From the NCBI GenBank assembly GCA_905182995.1, contig CAJJDP010000160.1, positions 124,001-188,000 on the forward strand: a stretch of 64,000 bases of DNA, read 5' to 3'. The notes beneath the pieces were generated by a model. That model made no database searches and was not told where the DNA came from. It saw only the letters and a list, made by a program, of their open reading frames with translations. This document shows, piece by piece, positions 13,401-27,657 of the stretch. The DNA is from Paramecium octaurelia. Taxonomy: Eukaryota; Ciliophora; Oligohymenophorea; Peniculida; Parameciidae. The position numbers were made by a program, and so were the translations under genes. Every line of letters begins with the position of its first letter. Within the stretch, counting starts at the first letter, position 1.

Positions 13401-13997
13401 TGTATGAACTCTTTCGAGTTTGCTATCATGAGGAGGTCTTTAAGAATGGGCCTCACTCTTCGATTAAGAAAATCAAGCAATTCAATAAGGAAATGCAGCT
13501 GAGATTGATGTATTACAGAAGAAATCGGTTCTTATAAAGAAGCAATATCTCTCCTATTTTACACCTTAGGGCAAACTTCAACATTTTACATGATTATTTA
13601 ACTGTTCTCATTCTTTATAAGGCTTGGGAAGCCTACTCTAAAAAGCTTATTAAGAAAGTCTGTGTCAAGTAGTAGCATTTCACAGAAGGAGATCTCGATG
13701 AAAAAGATTCATCGGAAGATCAGAATGCTAATAAAAACAATTAGTATATTCTTCCTCTAATCATTTAGCTTAGATCAAGATTGCAACGAATTTCTGGATG
13801 AGGAAATAGATCAGTAAATCGCCTCCAATGACAATCCTTAATAAGAAATTAAAAAGCATCAAATTACCAATTGTTCGGAAGATTTAGAATCTGATAATAT
13901 TCCGACCTACAGATGGTAGGGAGATCAATAGTTTGACCAAGCTTTCGAGAGTGCTATCATATCCCCAAATCAGTCTTATAGAAAAATGAATTTATGA
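7497..13997 (+). CDS. Voltage-gated cation channel alpha subunit, four-domain (Cav-like)
   Basis: This is a large plasma- or ciliary-membrane channel with four homologous six-helix domains in one chain. A soluble Ser/Lys-rich N-terminus (about 7497-8280) precedes domain I (about 8400-9170), II (about 10320-11080), III (about 11440-12220) and IV (about 12370-13150). The pore loops read TMDDW (9029-9043), TNDDW (10920-10934), TFDGW (12043-12057) and SGDDW (12943-12957), each followed by a clear S6. S4-type Arg spacing is best in domain IV (LRLFFALRCLRIILIF). Frame-restoring introns include 9452-9480, one near 9739-9761, one near 13352-13376, and one near 13740-13765. One near 8289 appears to end in GAG. 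The layout matches voltage-gated Ca2+ channels, known in Paramecium cilia. Calcium is the likely ion, but the filter is unusual. The exact exon joint before domain I S1 is uncertain. Confidence 0.9.
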
Positions 13998-14248
13998 GTA
14001 AAATTTAAATTACTGTAATATTTATTACTTATTAAATCACCTGAAAAATGATTAATAGCGTATCTCTATTAATTCATAGAAAAGTGATATAATATCTTAT
14101 GATAAATTATTTATTAAATCTACTAAAATGAGAGATTTCTTATAATTATAAATAGAATTTTGATTATTAATATAAAAATACTTGACTTCTTTTAATACAA
14201 TAAATTTAATATACTGTTATATACAACATTCAAATGAAAATAGCAATA

Positions 14249-16152
<1,904 letters not shown>

Positions 16153-16197
16153 GAATTAAAATTTCTTATAACAAAATTATATAAAATTATATATATA

Positions 16198-17721
16198 TCA
16201 ACCATCAAATACTTCTCCAACATCTATTGACAGAGTATTAAGCAAGAAACTCGTTTCCTCATCTTGATTGTTCTTTATTTACTTTCTCAGTCCATCAATT
16301 GCTGGGATACAATTACCTTTTCTATCATAAGCAGTTGCCTTGGCCTTTGTCAATCTCCCATTCACAAAAGGAACATTAAAAATTAGAAATGGGAAACTCA
16401 ACAATCCATAACAAATTTCAGTAAAGTAAATCTATTGATATCATATTTGTAATATACGAAATCTCCTGAATTATCAAAATTAGGACGAGTATCCTATGTC
16501 AAATACACCAACCAAAACAGTCCTATGCTGCCTCCCAAAGCAAAGATATCCCAAAACATAAAGTACTTCAGACGACCTCCCCTTTCAAAGCATCCTCCTT
16601 CCTTCAATTAAGGAGTATCATCATATTGAAAAACTGGCTTCCCCTTCTATTTTGAACATGACAAAAGGAAGAAGGCAAACCAAATAAGAACTACTTGAAC
16701 ACCTTGTCCAATAACCTCAGAGAAGACTTCAATGCTGGATCCTGGACCCTTCCTTGTGCAATCCGATGAGTAAGCACTATCAATGTAGTTCATAGTCGTG
16801 CAGGCATATAGCATAAAGTACCCTATCAAAGCTTTCATTACTCCTTAGGTTATGAAGAACATTCTATGTTATTGTAATTGTTTTACGTTTTAAAACTCAA
16901 AATAAATTTCACCAACTGATATTCATCTCCTTTATCCATCATTATGAAATCCAAGACATAGAAATACTATGAGACACCATAAAATGGTATCAATGACACG
17001 AAATACCAAAACCAATAAGATCTATATTGTTCAAGCCTCATATATATACATGGTTTTATATTGCCTCCAAACGCTTCTGTCATAAGGATAATTTGAATAG
17101 AGATACCAGTTCCTTATCCAAACTAATGGGTATAGACAAGCAAGAGTTTGCTTTTTCTCCTCTATTTCTGTGTAAGGATCAGCTATTTACAACATCAATT
17201 GATATTTAACTTCATCCACTATCTCTGGCCAAGTTGCATCTACAGTATCATCGACCTAATTAATTATTTCTCCAAAATACTAAATTCTTCACACACTAAC
17301 ACATATCAGGATCTTTGAGCCCTTCTTTAACCATGGGTCGAAATTTCTCGATCACTATGATTACTGACGATAACACCTTTGATCTTGCCCATATGTTGAT
17401 TTAATTAGTGTACTACCTCAACATCAGCTTCAATCTATTCTTCTACAAATTTCAATTACTTATCATCCAATTAAGTGAAACCCTATTTGACATCGGCCTT
17501 TGCATTGTCCACTGATTGTATGAGCTTTTGCATCCCTTTGCTAGCTGCCATCTGCAATTCATTAGCCATACTTCATTAACAAATTATAACTACCTACCCA
17601 AAGGATTTTTTATGGATAGTGGTTCTTTATCTTTCTCTTCCAACGGCACAATTTTACCATTGGTGTTATTGTTCTGATCTCTATTTGTAAGGTTGTTGGC
17701 AAAGTTTTTAATAGCATCCAT
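16198..17721 (-). CDS. Multi-pass membrane protein of unknown function
   Basis: The gene begins with ATG at 17721 and ends with TGA at 16198, only 45 bases beyond the AAA ATPase start. The N-terminal third is soluble and charged. The C-terminal half has about four hydrophobic segments: around YWFWYFVSLIPFYGVSQYF, MKALIGYFMLYACTTM, VVLIWFAFFLLSC and FWDIFALGGSIGLFWLVYL. Four or five introns of 22-28 bases are needed, e.g. one that joins KNL to VDDTVDATWPEI and one that joins KT to SYWFWYF. Cys residues flank a predicted lumenal loop (SSDCTRKG, GGCFERGG). The last exon boundary near 16400 is not resolved. I recognise no family. Confidence 0.7.
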
Positions 17722-17905
17722 TAATAAGTTATATTTAAGTAATCAATATATATAATAATATCTAAAATTTACGAATTTTGCATTTCAATATAATAATACA
17801 TAGCAGTGGATAGAGAGCTATTTTTATCTAATTAGATTTGGTTTGATTTTAATAATTGAAACAGCAATTTATAATAATATTATATTTTATGTCTATTTAT
17901 CAATT

Positions 17906-19498
17906 TCAATTTGATTGGAATGATTAAGAAGATCCTAAAAATCCAAAATATTTAGCTACATTTGCTCCAACATTTTTAAAAATATTTAGGTCAATTTGAG
18001 ATGAATATTTGAAATTTGTTAATATTTCAAATACCATATGTTCACAATTGTATTTTGTTAAATCGAATTCTATTTTTTCATTTGACTTCTATAAAGCTTT
18101 TTCTAGTAATTCTTACTTGTCTCTTAATAAAAAGACTAATTATAACTCTGTTAAGACTGATGCGCCTTTCATAAATACTACAAAGCGTTCTGGTTTGAAA
18201 AAATGGCCAAGACGAGTTTAATTCACATTATCAAATTGTTCATTTGTGTAATGGAAAACTAAATCGCAACCCAAGTATAGTGCTGCATGCTAATAAATTG
18301 ATCTGTCTGATAGAATTATGGATCCTACTTTAATTTTATTACTAAGAATTTAAGGATCACTCTCAGGGTTTAAATTGTGATAGATCTTTCTCATGAAGTA
18401 TTTATAGATAAGATCAGGTTCGTTAAATATTATAGACATATCCTATTTAGGAAACCCTTTGAGTCTCAATTCTAGCAATTGAATATTGTCAGTGTCAATT
18501 ACTGAATAAAACTTATTTTCTATTCCCAAAATTTCGATTGAGTATATCAATTGATTAAACTCATTGTTCAATTTTTAAACTAATCTGAAAGTGCAATCTT
18601 TAAACTAATAATATTAAACTTTCATAGTTGAATCATCTAGGTATTGATCTTCTAAATTAAGGGGTTCAAAGTAATCTAAAATTTTCATTTTTTATTCTAT
18701 AAATTCTTCAAACTAATTGCTATTCAACAAACAAATAAAGAGTTCTAATTATTGTTGAGTTACTTCAATTTTGTATTTTTGTTAATTCAATATTAAAAAG
18801 TAATATAGACTCTTGTGTTTTTGCGTTACTAATTCAGTTTCATTTTTTTCACCCTTTTCCTTTGATTCATAAATTGAAGTATTCAAAAGCCAATATTATA
18901 TAATTATTAATTCATGTAACTAAGTCTTAACAATCAGTTGTTGTGTTTAAATTGCTATAAAAGAGTCAAGTTTATTTTCATAATTTGAATACCATTCGTG
19001 CATAGCCTTCTTAAAAAGAGCATTATTTTACAGGTCCTCTTCTATACAACTATAATCCAGTTTATTTTAATCTTTGATGTTTATATTAGACAAATTAAAT
19101 TGATATTATCCTTGAAGACCTTTAATTTCATTGGAAATGTTTAATAGTGGAATATTCTACTCAGAATATTTTTCAATTATCTTTTATTTCATTTCTTCGT
19201 AAGTTTAAAGAACCTTCTTCTCCGAATAATAGTAATCATCCAACAATGTTTGAATCTACTAACTTCGATAATGGACATCTATATATTGGCTCTGCAATAA
19301 ACTCATGTTATCATATGAATAGGTCTTATCAATGATAAAGATTTTTAGTTTATGTACCAAACAAAATAGATACTGTAAACCTACATAATAATGATTGAAT
19401 TCCAAGATTTCACTTTTTTTGCATTATGTTAGTAAATTGATATTTTCTTTCATCACTTCCTTTAACAAATCCAATTAAGAATTTTAGTTAATGATCAT
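17906..19498 (-). CDS. LRAT/NC-domain (NlpC/P60 fold) protein with long N-terminal helical region
   Basis: A single open ciliate-code ORF of 530 codons, ATG at 19498, TGA at 17906. The first roughly 370 residues are Gln/Lys-rich and probably helical. The C-terminal part carries the papain-like LRAT signature: SIYQHAALYLG with His404, about 80 residues later YNCEHMVFEI with Cys485 (codon 18044-18046), the usual catalytic pair of LRAT and HRAS-like acyltransferases. LRAT-type enzymes transfer acyl chains from phospholipids; the NC fold also occurs in non-enzymatic proteins. The motif is normally NCEHF; here Phe is Met. An in-frame ATG further upstream belongs to another frame, so 19498 is the best start. 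No intron is needed. Molecular function beyond the fold is inference. Confidence 0.72.
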
Positions 19499-19981
19499 TC
19501 CAAGTTAGATCAGAATATTTAAAATATTTATTATAATGAATGGATTTCATATAATTATCCATATAAATATATTTATTGTCAAGATCGATATAGATCATAT
19601 AGAATAAAATTAAAATCAAGGTTGTTTATATAAACACATGCATTATTCCTAATGAATCCCTAACAGAGTAACTTTGTTGGTGAACTACATAAATTAAAAG
19701 ATACATAATCTTATATTCATTTAAAATTATGCTTCAATTTAATATTTATTTATCATATTCAAAAGATGACAAAACCATATCTATTCATTTTAATACAGAA
19801 TAATAATATAAACATTATAATCGTTTACACGATTCTTATTCAGTATGATATACTATTCTTTATTTCTATTTTTCTAGGCTTTCATAGTTTTTCTCTTTTT
19901 CTTTATCTTTAGAATATAATTATCATTTTTATCTCTTAATCTAACTGATTTGAATTATTTAATTTCAATAAATTAATAAAT
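19499..19981. promoter_or_regulatory. Intergenic region between divergent genes
   Basis: This AT-rich gap of about 480 bases lies upstream of both the LRAT-domain gene (minus) and the next plus-strand gene. I see no further gene. It contains an ATG-led stretch at 19500-19560 in another frame on the minus strand that I did not accept as coding. Confidence 0.4.
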
Positions 19982-21018
19982 ATGCTATTCAATAATCCAA
20001 ATTTTTAAGAAGTTAACATAACAAGTGATAGCAATCCAAGACCTTCAATTTAAGAAATTGTTGATAAATATTCATTTAGGTAATCAGAGAAGAAAACTGA
20101 TGATAAAGAGAGAATCACATTTGGTTAATCATATAAAATGTAAAGAAAAACAGAAAACGAGAAAGATGAAAAATTAGTAATTAATGAATAGAATTTATCT
20201 AATGTACCAAAAATTCATTAATATTATTGAGGTTCTCAGTGATTTTTCCATTATTAGTGATGATCCATCTGTTTTTATTGGTATCACCAATCTTAAGGAC
20301 AAAGTCTTAAATCTCATACAAAATAATCGAGAAAGTGTGAGCTAAAACGAGAAGAAAATACAAGAAGAAGTTTCATAAATTGCCCTTGAATATTCAATGT
20401 ATTCTTAAATAGGAAAATCAAAGCATGAACCAGAATTATAACAAATGTGCGCATTAGTTGAGGATTTCTTGTACTAGTTCAAAAAGTCAAAAAATTTAGA
20501 GTTATCTGTCATCCAAAATTTCTAATCTGATGATTCATTCTATTAGATAAAAGAAAATGATATAGAAAAATTGAATATTAAATTGAATACTTTGAAAGAT
20601 GCACTTAGTTATCAATTAACGTATTTATTTAGTTTAATGTAGTGTACTAAAATTGCCTGAAACTAAGCAAATCTTATAGAAAACAATTGACAACTTAAAT
20701 GAGATCATTAATGCTAATGATATCTCTACAGTTAAAACTGTTATTTACAAAATTGAGTAGAAGATTGAATAGATCAAGGTTAACGAGTATGCTCTACTTG
20801 AGTTATACGATTATATTAATAAGGCTGTTAAGGTTTCGAGAGCAAAACTCACAGACTAGGATAGATTATAGATTTCTAAAATATATTAAGCCATTTAAAA
20901 ATTTGGCTACTAAAATTCTTATCAATAAGCTTTAGTATTGTATGAATAGTATCTATAATTACCAACAAAGCCTAATATTGATTAATATATCAATAAAATT
21001 TAATAATAATTATTATGA
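19982..21018 (+). CDS. Unknown protein rich in Gln, Lys and Asn, predicted helical
   Basis: ATG at 19982, TGA at 21016-21018. Two introns restore the frame: about 28 bases near 20203-20230 (ends TTGAG) and 22 bases near 20620-20641. The encoded protein (about 330 aa) has a charged, low-complexity N-terminus and then long amphipathic helices such as NLNEIINANDISTVKTVIY and IEQKIEQIKVNEYALLELY. No signal peptide, membrane helix or catalytic motif. Codon use and intron signals look genuine. I recognise no family. Confidence 0.65.
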
Positions 21019-21158
21019 AGAAAAATTTTTGATTTTAAATACGATACGAAATATCTAATATATTATTGAGTCATTCGAGGAGATAAAGTTTTTTAGTTAT
21101 TTATTAATAAATGGATTTCGAAATCATCTGAAATAATTAAAAATATAAAAAAATATTT

Positions 21159-21449
21159 ATGCAATCACCTTAATTCTAGAAATCAAATGAAAACTCAACT
21201 AAAAGCGATCAATTTACTCAAGGTTGGCTCCCAATTACAAATGATGTTGAACAATCGATTGTGTCATATTTAGATTAATTAGGGATTAATTAATTGATCT
21301 AAGTTGAAAAGCATTCTAATTAAAGAAACTCATTGTATTCCTTAGACTAAGCTATAACTCCTCCAAAATCTTAAAGAAGAATTTCTTTAACAATGGATTC
21401 AGAATTATTTTCGAGGAGAAGTTTTAGGATGTGCTCTGAGTAGATATGA
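21159..21449 (+). CDS. Small protein of unknown function (96 aa)
   Basis: A 97-codon ORF (ATG 21159, TGA 21447-21449), Ser/Gln-rich, containing GWLPITNDVEQSIVSYLDQL and a basic Ser-rich tail (KSQRRISLTMDSELFSRRSF) with RRxS sites that could be phosphorylated. It follows the previous gene by 140 bases. No known domain. Short but with clean amino-acid composition for a real gene. Confidence 0.5.
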
Positions 21450-22197
21450 ACATAAAAAAAGAAAATACAGAGACTAATTAGATTTTATATTATTTATTAA
21501 AATTTTCCTCTGCTTTTTCATATATATGCCATTGTTACAACATTTCTTCATTATTTTTGATTTGTACAAAGAGACAATTTTATCGATTAATCAATAAAAT
21601 CAAATGCAAACTCACAATAAAGGGGAAATTGACTAATAATTTAGACAACAATTCCTTTAATGGGAACAAATTTATAGGAATTGAATTTTGCAATTTTGGC
21701 AAATTTAATGTAATTTTTCGGCTTAATGTTCTCTTTTAGGAAAATGCACATACAATTATCGAATAAATTAACTAAATAGTAAAATTGTAAGAAAATTATT
21801 ATTGCGATATTAATTGTAAGGGATTAGAAAATATAAGGAAGGATATTTCTTTTAATATCAATCTTTATTTGAATCATGTCCTATTAATTTAGTAATGAAT
21901 TTAGTTTTCAAAAATGTACATACGATGATGTTTATAAATTAAGAAGGAGAGAGATAAAATAAAATTAAAAAGATTTATTCTCCAAGTAGTTTAACGAAGA
22001 AATTAATTTAACAAAAAATTTAGTTGAATATCAAAATGTTGCAAAATGCCACAACTTAAATTTTATATTACTAATGTTTAATGCACTTTTCAAATGATGA
22101 ACAACCAAAAAGTAAAAGAATAAATCAATACATTTAGAAGATATTAATTATTTTATTTGAATATTTTGAACAAAATAAAAATAGAAGATTCTTTCTT
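21450..22197. other. AT-rich interval with two overlapping weak ORFs
   Basis: On the + strand one frame stays open from about 21470 to 21895 and contains FNGNKFIGIEFCNFGKFNV and a possible 30-base intron (near 21711-21740), but has no ATG. A second frame starts with ATG at about 21447 and runs about 80 codons (hydrophobic, then FRQQFLQWEQIY). Neither can be joined to a known family. One may be a small gene; both may be chance. The last 300 bases show nothing. Confidence 0.25.
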
Positions 22198-25029
22198 TCA
22201 TTTACATTGAATGGATTCTAAATTTGGCATAGTTGTACTTCTATTTTGATCATCAATAAAGAATGTGATTTTACCTGATTCTTTCTTCCAAAATTAAGAA
22301 TATTTTGACTTTTTGCTTTATTTACTAGAACCATCTTCTTTATCTAGTTCATTAAGTGATTATTCAATTAAGTTATCTATTTTTTCTTTTTAACCCTCTA
22401 AGTCTTTAGAAGATTGTACAATCAAGAAAAATCCTTATGTGCAACCAATAGTCCTTTGCTCAAAAATAATATGTGATTCTTGAGATTTTTATTAAACAAA
22501 CTCTTAAATTCTATTAAGTAGTTTTTATTGACTTTAATTTAATTAGGAAAACTAATAATAGTTTATCAATAAATGCCATTTATCCTTTGCTTTTAATTGG
22601 TAATCGATTTCTTGATTTTTGAGACTGTAAATCTGAATTGGGTCCTATTTCAATTTTTATTTAAAATTTAGTGCTTTATGGAGCATCTAATCTAATTCCT
22701 CAGCTTGATTCTTTTCAATATTTCCTGTAAGTTTCAGTTTATAATTTTGTCCAATAACTCCAAATTAAGGTTTTTTATAATTAGCAATAAGAATTGATTC
22801 AATTTTGAAATTAATCAGTTTTAAGTGTTCTGGTAACATATCAAATTTATATTGCAATTAACCTTTTAGTTCTTCATTAGGCTTCTCCTTAACAATTTCC
22901 ATGATTCCTTTGAATATGTTTGTATAATGATCTGACCAACCTTAAAATTGAATTTAGAAATATTAATTTTAATTCACATCAACCCCATATCCAACATTAA
23001 TTGCATCTTAATATTCCATAATGATTCTTTCGTATAAATATTGTGCATATACAAATTGTCCATAAGTGAATATAGTTATGTCAGCATTGATTTTAGGCAA
23101 TTTCTTAGAGACATCTACAACTACCTCAACATGATTATTAACTTCGAATGGTTCAGTTTATTCAACTAAATCTAAATTTTATGGTATAAATTTGTTGACT
23201 TGAGGGAAAACAAAGTTGATTTCTTCCTCTGTCTTTTCTATGAATTGTTTAGTTTAATCAGTAATTTCTTTCAAAGAATAGGAAATACCATTTTAGTTAA
23301 TATCTAATTCATCTTAAGTTAAAAAAAGTAGATCCTAAGTAGCTGAACCTTTTTAAATTTAAATAAAACTATATTCAGTATGATATTAGGAATCACTCAC
23401 AACAATGATCAGATTTTTTGTAGACTATAGATTATCTAAAGTTTTCTTCAAAGACTCAGGGACTATTTATACCAAATATTTGTAGTGAAGTACTTCTTCT
23501 ATTAAATCTGACTTAAGGTTTTTAGCTATTTCCATGTAATCTTACTCTTGATTATCGTAATCAAATTGCAGGTTATTAATTTATTACAATTGATCTATCA
23601 TTTCCTTGCAATAATCAGATAATTCATTGTCGTTATTTATTAGTTGTGCTTCCAAAGAATTGGCGAAATTAATCACAATCTTACTTAGTCTATATGCTAA
23701 TTCTCGTTGATCATAGTCCATTTGATCTTAAAATGGTAATGCTATTTAAATTTGATATAGTTGCCTATTATTTTAATCCAATATCACGCTTGATTTGACA
23801 TCCAGACCTAATCTCTTGTTGATGATATAATTTTGTAGAGAAGTCTATATAAAATAATCAATGAAATTCAATTCTTTGCTATCTTCTAATTCATAAATTA
23901 TTTTAACTGAGTTTAGATCCTTCTAATTATTCCATTTAATGATACTTCCAGGTTAATTAATAATTTGAATATTTTCATTCTCCTAAATGTCTATATCTCT
24001 TAAAAGTACAATATCACTTTGAATTATTCCATTCATCAATTCATCTGAGTTAAATTTTCCTTTGATTATCAATACCATTTGATTTGGGGATAATTAAAAT
24101 GTGGATGCCTTTGAATATTTAGAGGAAATTGGATGTTTTTCATTAGATATTTAAGTTAATAACTCTTCCCAAGTGGATTTTTAATAGTTTATCTATTTTA
24201 ATTGTGGAGTTTCCGATGCAAAGGCTTTACTTAATTCCTCAAAGGAGTTCAAAATTTAATCTGACTTTGTTTAAATGAAGTATTAGGTTTGTTATTCTTT
24301 GACAGTGATCTGACATTGGTCACATTTTACAAAGTAATTAGTTTACCAATATCCTTTAAAATCATTCAAATATATTTCTGCGTTGTCTTCATCGTTTTGG
24401 ATCAACAAAATTTTCATTTTATTTGGAAGTTCAACGTAATTATATTTTGAATCATCTATCTTTGGTGTTATTATGCTTGATCCTGATTACAATAGGGAAT
24501 ATTATTCAAGTTGTTAGTCGTCATTCAGTATTTACACTTAATCTTGAATATCTGATTAATCACCAATTTCCAAGGTGGCACTTTAAAATGTTTAAACTTC
24601 ACTATTTTGATTTTCAATCTATGGTTCCTCTATTTAATTGATTTCATCTTAAGTTGAGAAATTCTCATCTAAGAACTCTTCAGCTTGAGCTTCTTGATTC
24701 TCTTTATTGTTATTAGCATCATCCCATAATAAATTATCCAATTAAGACGTGTAATCCATGGTATCAATTTGTGATTAGTCTTCATTTTAGATTGGTATTT
24801 AATCGGTTATATTTTATTGCTAAGTGGTTGATTTGAAGGAAAGATGCATGATTTCATAACCAGTTATATCTATTACGATGTATGACATAAGTCCAAGAAT
24901 TATTAATGCTAAAATTGCAATCAAATAATTGAAGAAGGCTGACTTGGTGTATCTAACCTTACGAACTTATTTGTGTGGTTTTGCAGGTGTTATATTTGGA
25001 ATAAGACCTTACTATTCTTCCAGATCCAT
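22198..25029 (-). CDS. Membrane-anchored M16 (insulinase/nardilysin-like) peptidase homologue without zinc motif
   Basis: An intron-free ORF of 943 codons, ATG at 25029, TGA at 22198. Residues about 35-55 form one transmembrane helix (NYLIAILALIILGLMSYIVI), followed by an acidic Gln/Glu/Asp-rich stalk, giving a type II membrane topology. The remainder follows the M16 layout: a segment like the middle domains of insulysin (PHFQ-type IALPFQDQMDYDQRELAYRL), the YAQYLYERIIMEYQDAINVG region with YGVDVNQNQYFQIQFQGWSD (equivalent of insulysin's YGLxLSVxGYNDK), and near the end FEQRTIGCTQGFFLIVQSS, matching the ELGY/FxVQS part. The HxxEH zinc-binding motif expected near the N-terminal side is absent, and I find no inverted equivalent elsewhere. 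It is therefore probably not a peptidase. Family call is moderately sure. Confidence 0.7.
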
Positions 25030-25068
25030 AAAAATAAGGGATAAAACGAATAAAACTTTAATTTATAT

Positions 25069-25437
25069 TCATAATAATTAATTAATACTATTTTCTAAAT
25101 TATCACCATTTACTTATGCCTCTATTGATGTTTTATGAATAGATGCTAAAGTATTTAAGTTACTCAAGACTTGCGAACTTATTTAATTGTATTTTTAGGT
25201 TCTTACACAGTCATAGTTTTACTGTTTTGTAATTCTCAACTTAAATTTGATTAATGATGAAACCACAATGTTGTGTAAATTATTATAGCTTAAATTTGAA
25301 TAATCCTTACACATAGACCTTAGCTTCTGTTTAGCCTCTTATTTTGGGTAATATTTGTTTTTGAGTGAATTCGGAGTTGAGAAAATAATGAAAATATGAT
25401 GTAGTTAGTAAGAACTGAAATAGTATTAAAATGTCAT
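25069..25437 (-). CDS. Small protein of unknown function (122 aa)
   Basis: An intact 122-codon ORF (ATG 25437, TGA 25069) lying 40 bases upstream of the M16-like gene on the same strand. The N-terminus is hydrophobic/aromatic (HHIFIIFS), the rest is Lys/Asn/Ser-rich and probably helical (SSQVLSNLNTLASIHKTSIE). No recognised domain. Its neat length and placement support a gene. The product is unknown. Confidence 0.55.
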
Positions 25438-25862
25438 TTGGTCATTAAAGAGAGATTTTAGTTCTATTTATCTCTTTATTTGTATAAAATGCAGGCATTC
25501 TAAATGATCTCTTCAAAACCATATGAAATATATATACTAACATTAACAGATTAATATATATATATTTATATATTTCTTATTTGAATTCATAACAAAATAA
25601 ATGCTTTTTATGATACATAATAAGATTTTTGAATCTTCATTTATAATTTCATTATTCCGTTTTTTTAGAAATTTCTTTAAGTTTTTCATTATTTCTCTAG
25701 AAGTGCCAAGTTGTTAGGGATAAGAAATTGCAAAATGATATTAAATTTAATTGATATAATGAGAACTTGTGCAAAGTAATCTGGAAATAATTATATTGAG
25801 TAAAATATTAATCCAATATTGCATCATTGCTAGACAATACATATCATTTATTAATTATCATT
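25438..25862. promoter_or_regulatory. Intergenic region between divergent genes
   Basis: About 425 AT-rich bases between the starts of the small minus-strand gene and the acyl-CoA synthetase gene. It has a short TA repeat near 25552-25572 and long A/T runs. No gene seen. Confidence 0.4.
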
Positions 25863-27657
25863 ATGCTATTCAGAGGAACAAGATACGCTAGGAGTTACTT
25901 TCATGGTGCCTCAAATATTCCGTTAACTTATAAAACTGTAGGGTAACAGCTACATGATATAAGTGAGAAATATCCTGACAATTTAGCAGTAACTAAGCTA
26001 TATTAGGATTTCAGGTGGTTTCCTAATTGCAAGACATCCAATTGACATATAGTGAATTCTTCAAGAGATCAAAAGAGTTGGCAGCTGCCTTTATCGCCTT
26101 AGGACTCGAGAAAGGCGATCGAATAGGAATCTTTTCACCCAATAACGTGGAATGGGCTTTAACATAATTCGCCGCAGCTATGGCTGATTTGATATTAGTG
26201 AATATTAATCCAGCCTATTAAACTAGTGAATTAGAATACACGTTGAATAAGGTTGGATGTAAAGCCTTGGTGTTGAGATCGACATTCAAACACTCAAATT
26301 ATGTTTCTATGATCAAAGAATTAGCACCAGAATTGGATTAACCAGGCCATCTCAATTCAAAGAGAATTCCAGCATTGAGAAGTATTATATAAATTAGAAT
26401 TAGGTCTCATTTTAATTGACGATGTTCATAAAAAGGGGTTTTTTAATTTTAAAGAACTCTTTTCTATTTTTGGAACTTCCCATTTGAATGAAGTTGATTC
26501 AAGAATGTCTCAATAGGATCCAGATGATATCACCAATATTTAATTTACTTCTGGGACAACAGGAGCTCCAAAAGGAGCTTGTTTAAGTCACTTAAATATT
26601 TTGAATAACGGTAAATATGTGGGGGAAAGAGTACATTATACAGAAAAGGATAAGGTAGCCATAGCAGTGCCATTATATCATTGCTTTGGAATGGTGATGG
26701 GGAATTTGGCATGTATCAATTATGGATCCACTATGGTCTACCCAAGTGATGGCTTCAGTGCAGGAGCTACATTGGAAGCAGTAACAAATTATAAGTGTAC
26801 TTCTCTCTATGGAGTTCCAACAATGGTATCATGTGTCAAGTCTATAAATATAGTTTATTGAGTATCTTAATGAATTTGAGAGACATAAATAAAAATATGA
26901 TGTATCATCTTTAAGAACTGGTCTAATAGCAGGATCTTTGGCATCTGAAGCTTTGATGAAACAAATTATCAATGTTTTAGGAGTTAGGGATATCTCAAAT
27001 TGTTATGGATAGACTGAAACTAGTCCAATTACATCTTAGAATAAAACCACAGATTCCTTTGAAATAAAAACTAGTAAGGTTGGATAACCATTGAATATGG
27101 AGGTGAAAATTATTGATTCAGATGGGATGGTTGTACCTTATGATACACCAGGAGAGTATTGTTCAAGAGGATATGGAATTATGAAGGGATATTGGGGAGA
27201 TCAGAAGGCTACTAAAAATACTATTGATGTCAATGGATTTCTTCATAGTGGTGATGTGGCTACGATGGACAAGAATGGTTATGTGGCAATTGTTGGGAGA
27301 ATCAAAGATATGATTATAAGAGGCGGCGAGAATATTTATCCTAAAGAGATTGAAGATTACTTATCTCATATGAAAGGAGTTGAATAGGTTCAAGTAGTGG
27401 GTTGCTTTGATGAAAAATATGGAGAGGAGGTTGTTGCATTGATTAAAATGAAAAAGGATGCTGAAGAACTCACTGGATTGGATGTTTATTAGTTTTGTCA
27501 TAAAAAAATTGCTCATTATAAAGTACCCAAATATGTCAAGTTTGTCAATGATTTCCCATATACAATAACAGGAAAACCATAAAAGTTCAAAATGAGAGAA
27601 GAAATAAACAAAGAACTTTAAGATCCAAAACTTAAGGAATTGTATCAAATAAGATGA
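25863..27657 (+). CDS. Acyl-CoA synthetase, ACSF2-like (AMP-forming)
   Basis: Activates a fatty acid to acyl-CoA via an acyl-AMP. Landmarks: [31 protein letters not shown], the AMP-binding loop [89 protein letters not shown], and the C-terminal lysine in TITGKPQKFKMRE. All catalytic motifs are present. Introns of 26 bases (about 25987-26012, before VVSQLQDIQ) and 28 bases (about 26826-26853, giving PTMFIEYL as in ACSF2) restore the frame. One more joint near 26390 would need a 16-base intron or another solution and is unresolved. The Arg-rich N-terminus ([13 protein letters not shown]) suggests mitochondrial import. Stop TGA 27655-27657. Confidence 0.92.

Noticed and set aside
19147-19335. 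Plus-strand ORF of 62 codons
   Set aside because: Lies fully within the 530-codon minus-strand LRAT-domain gene.
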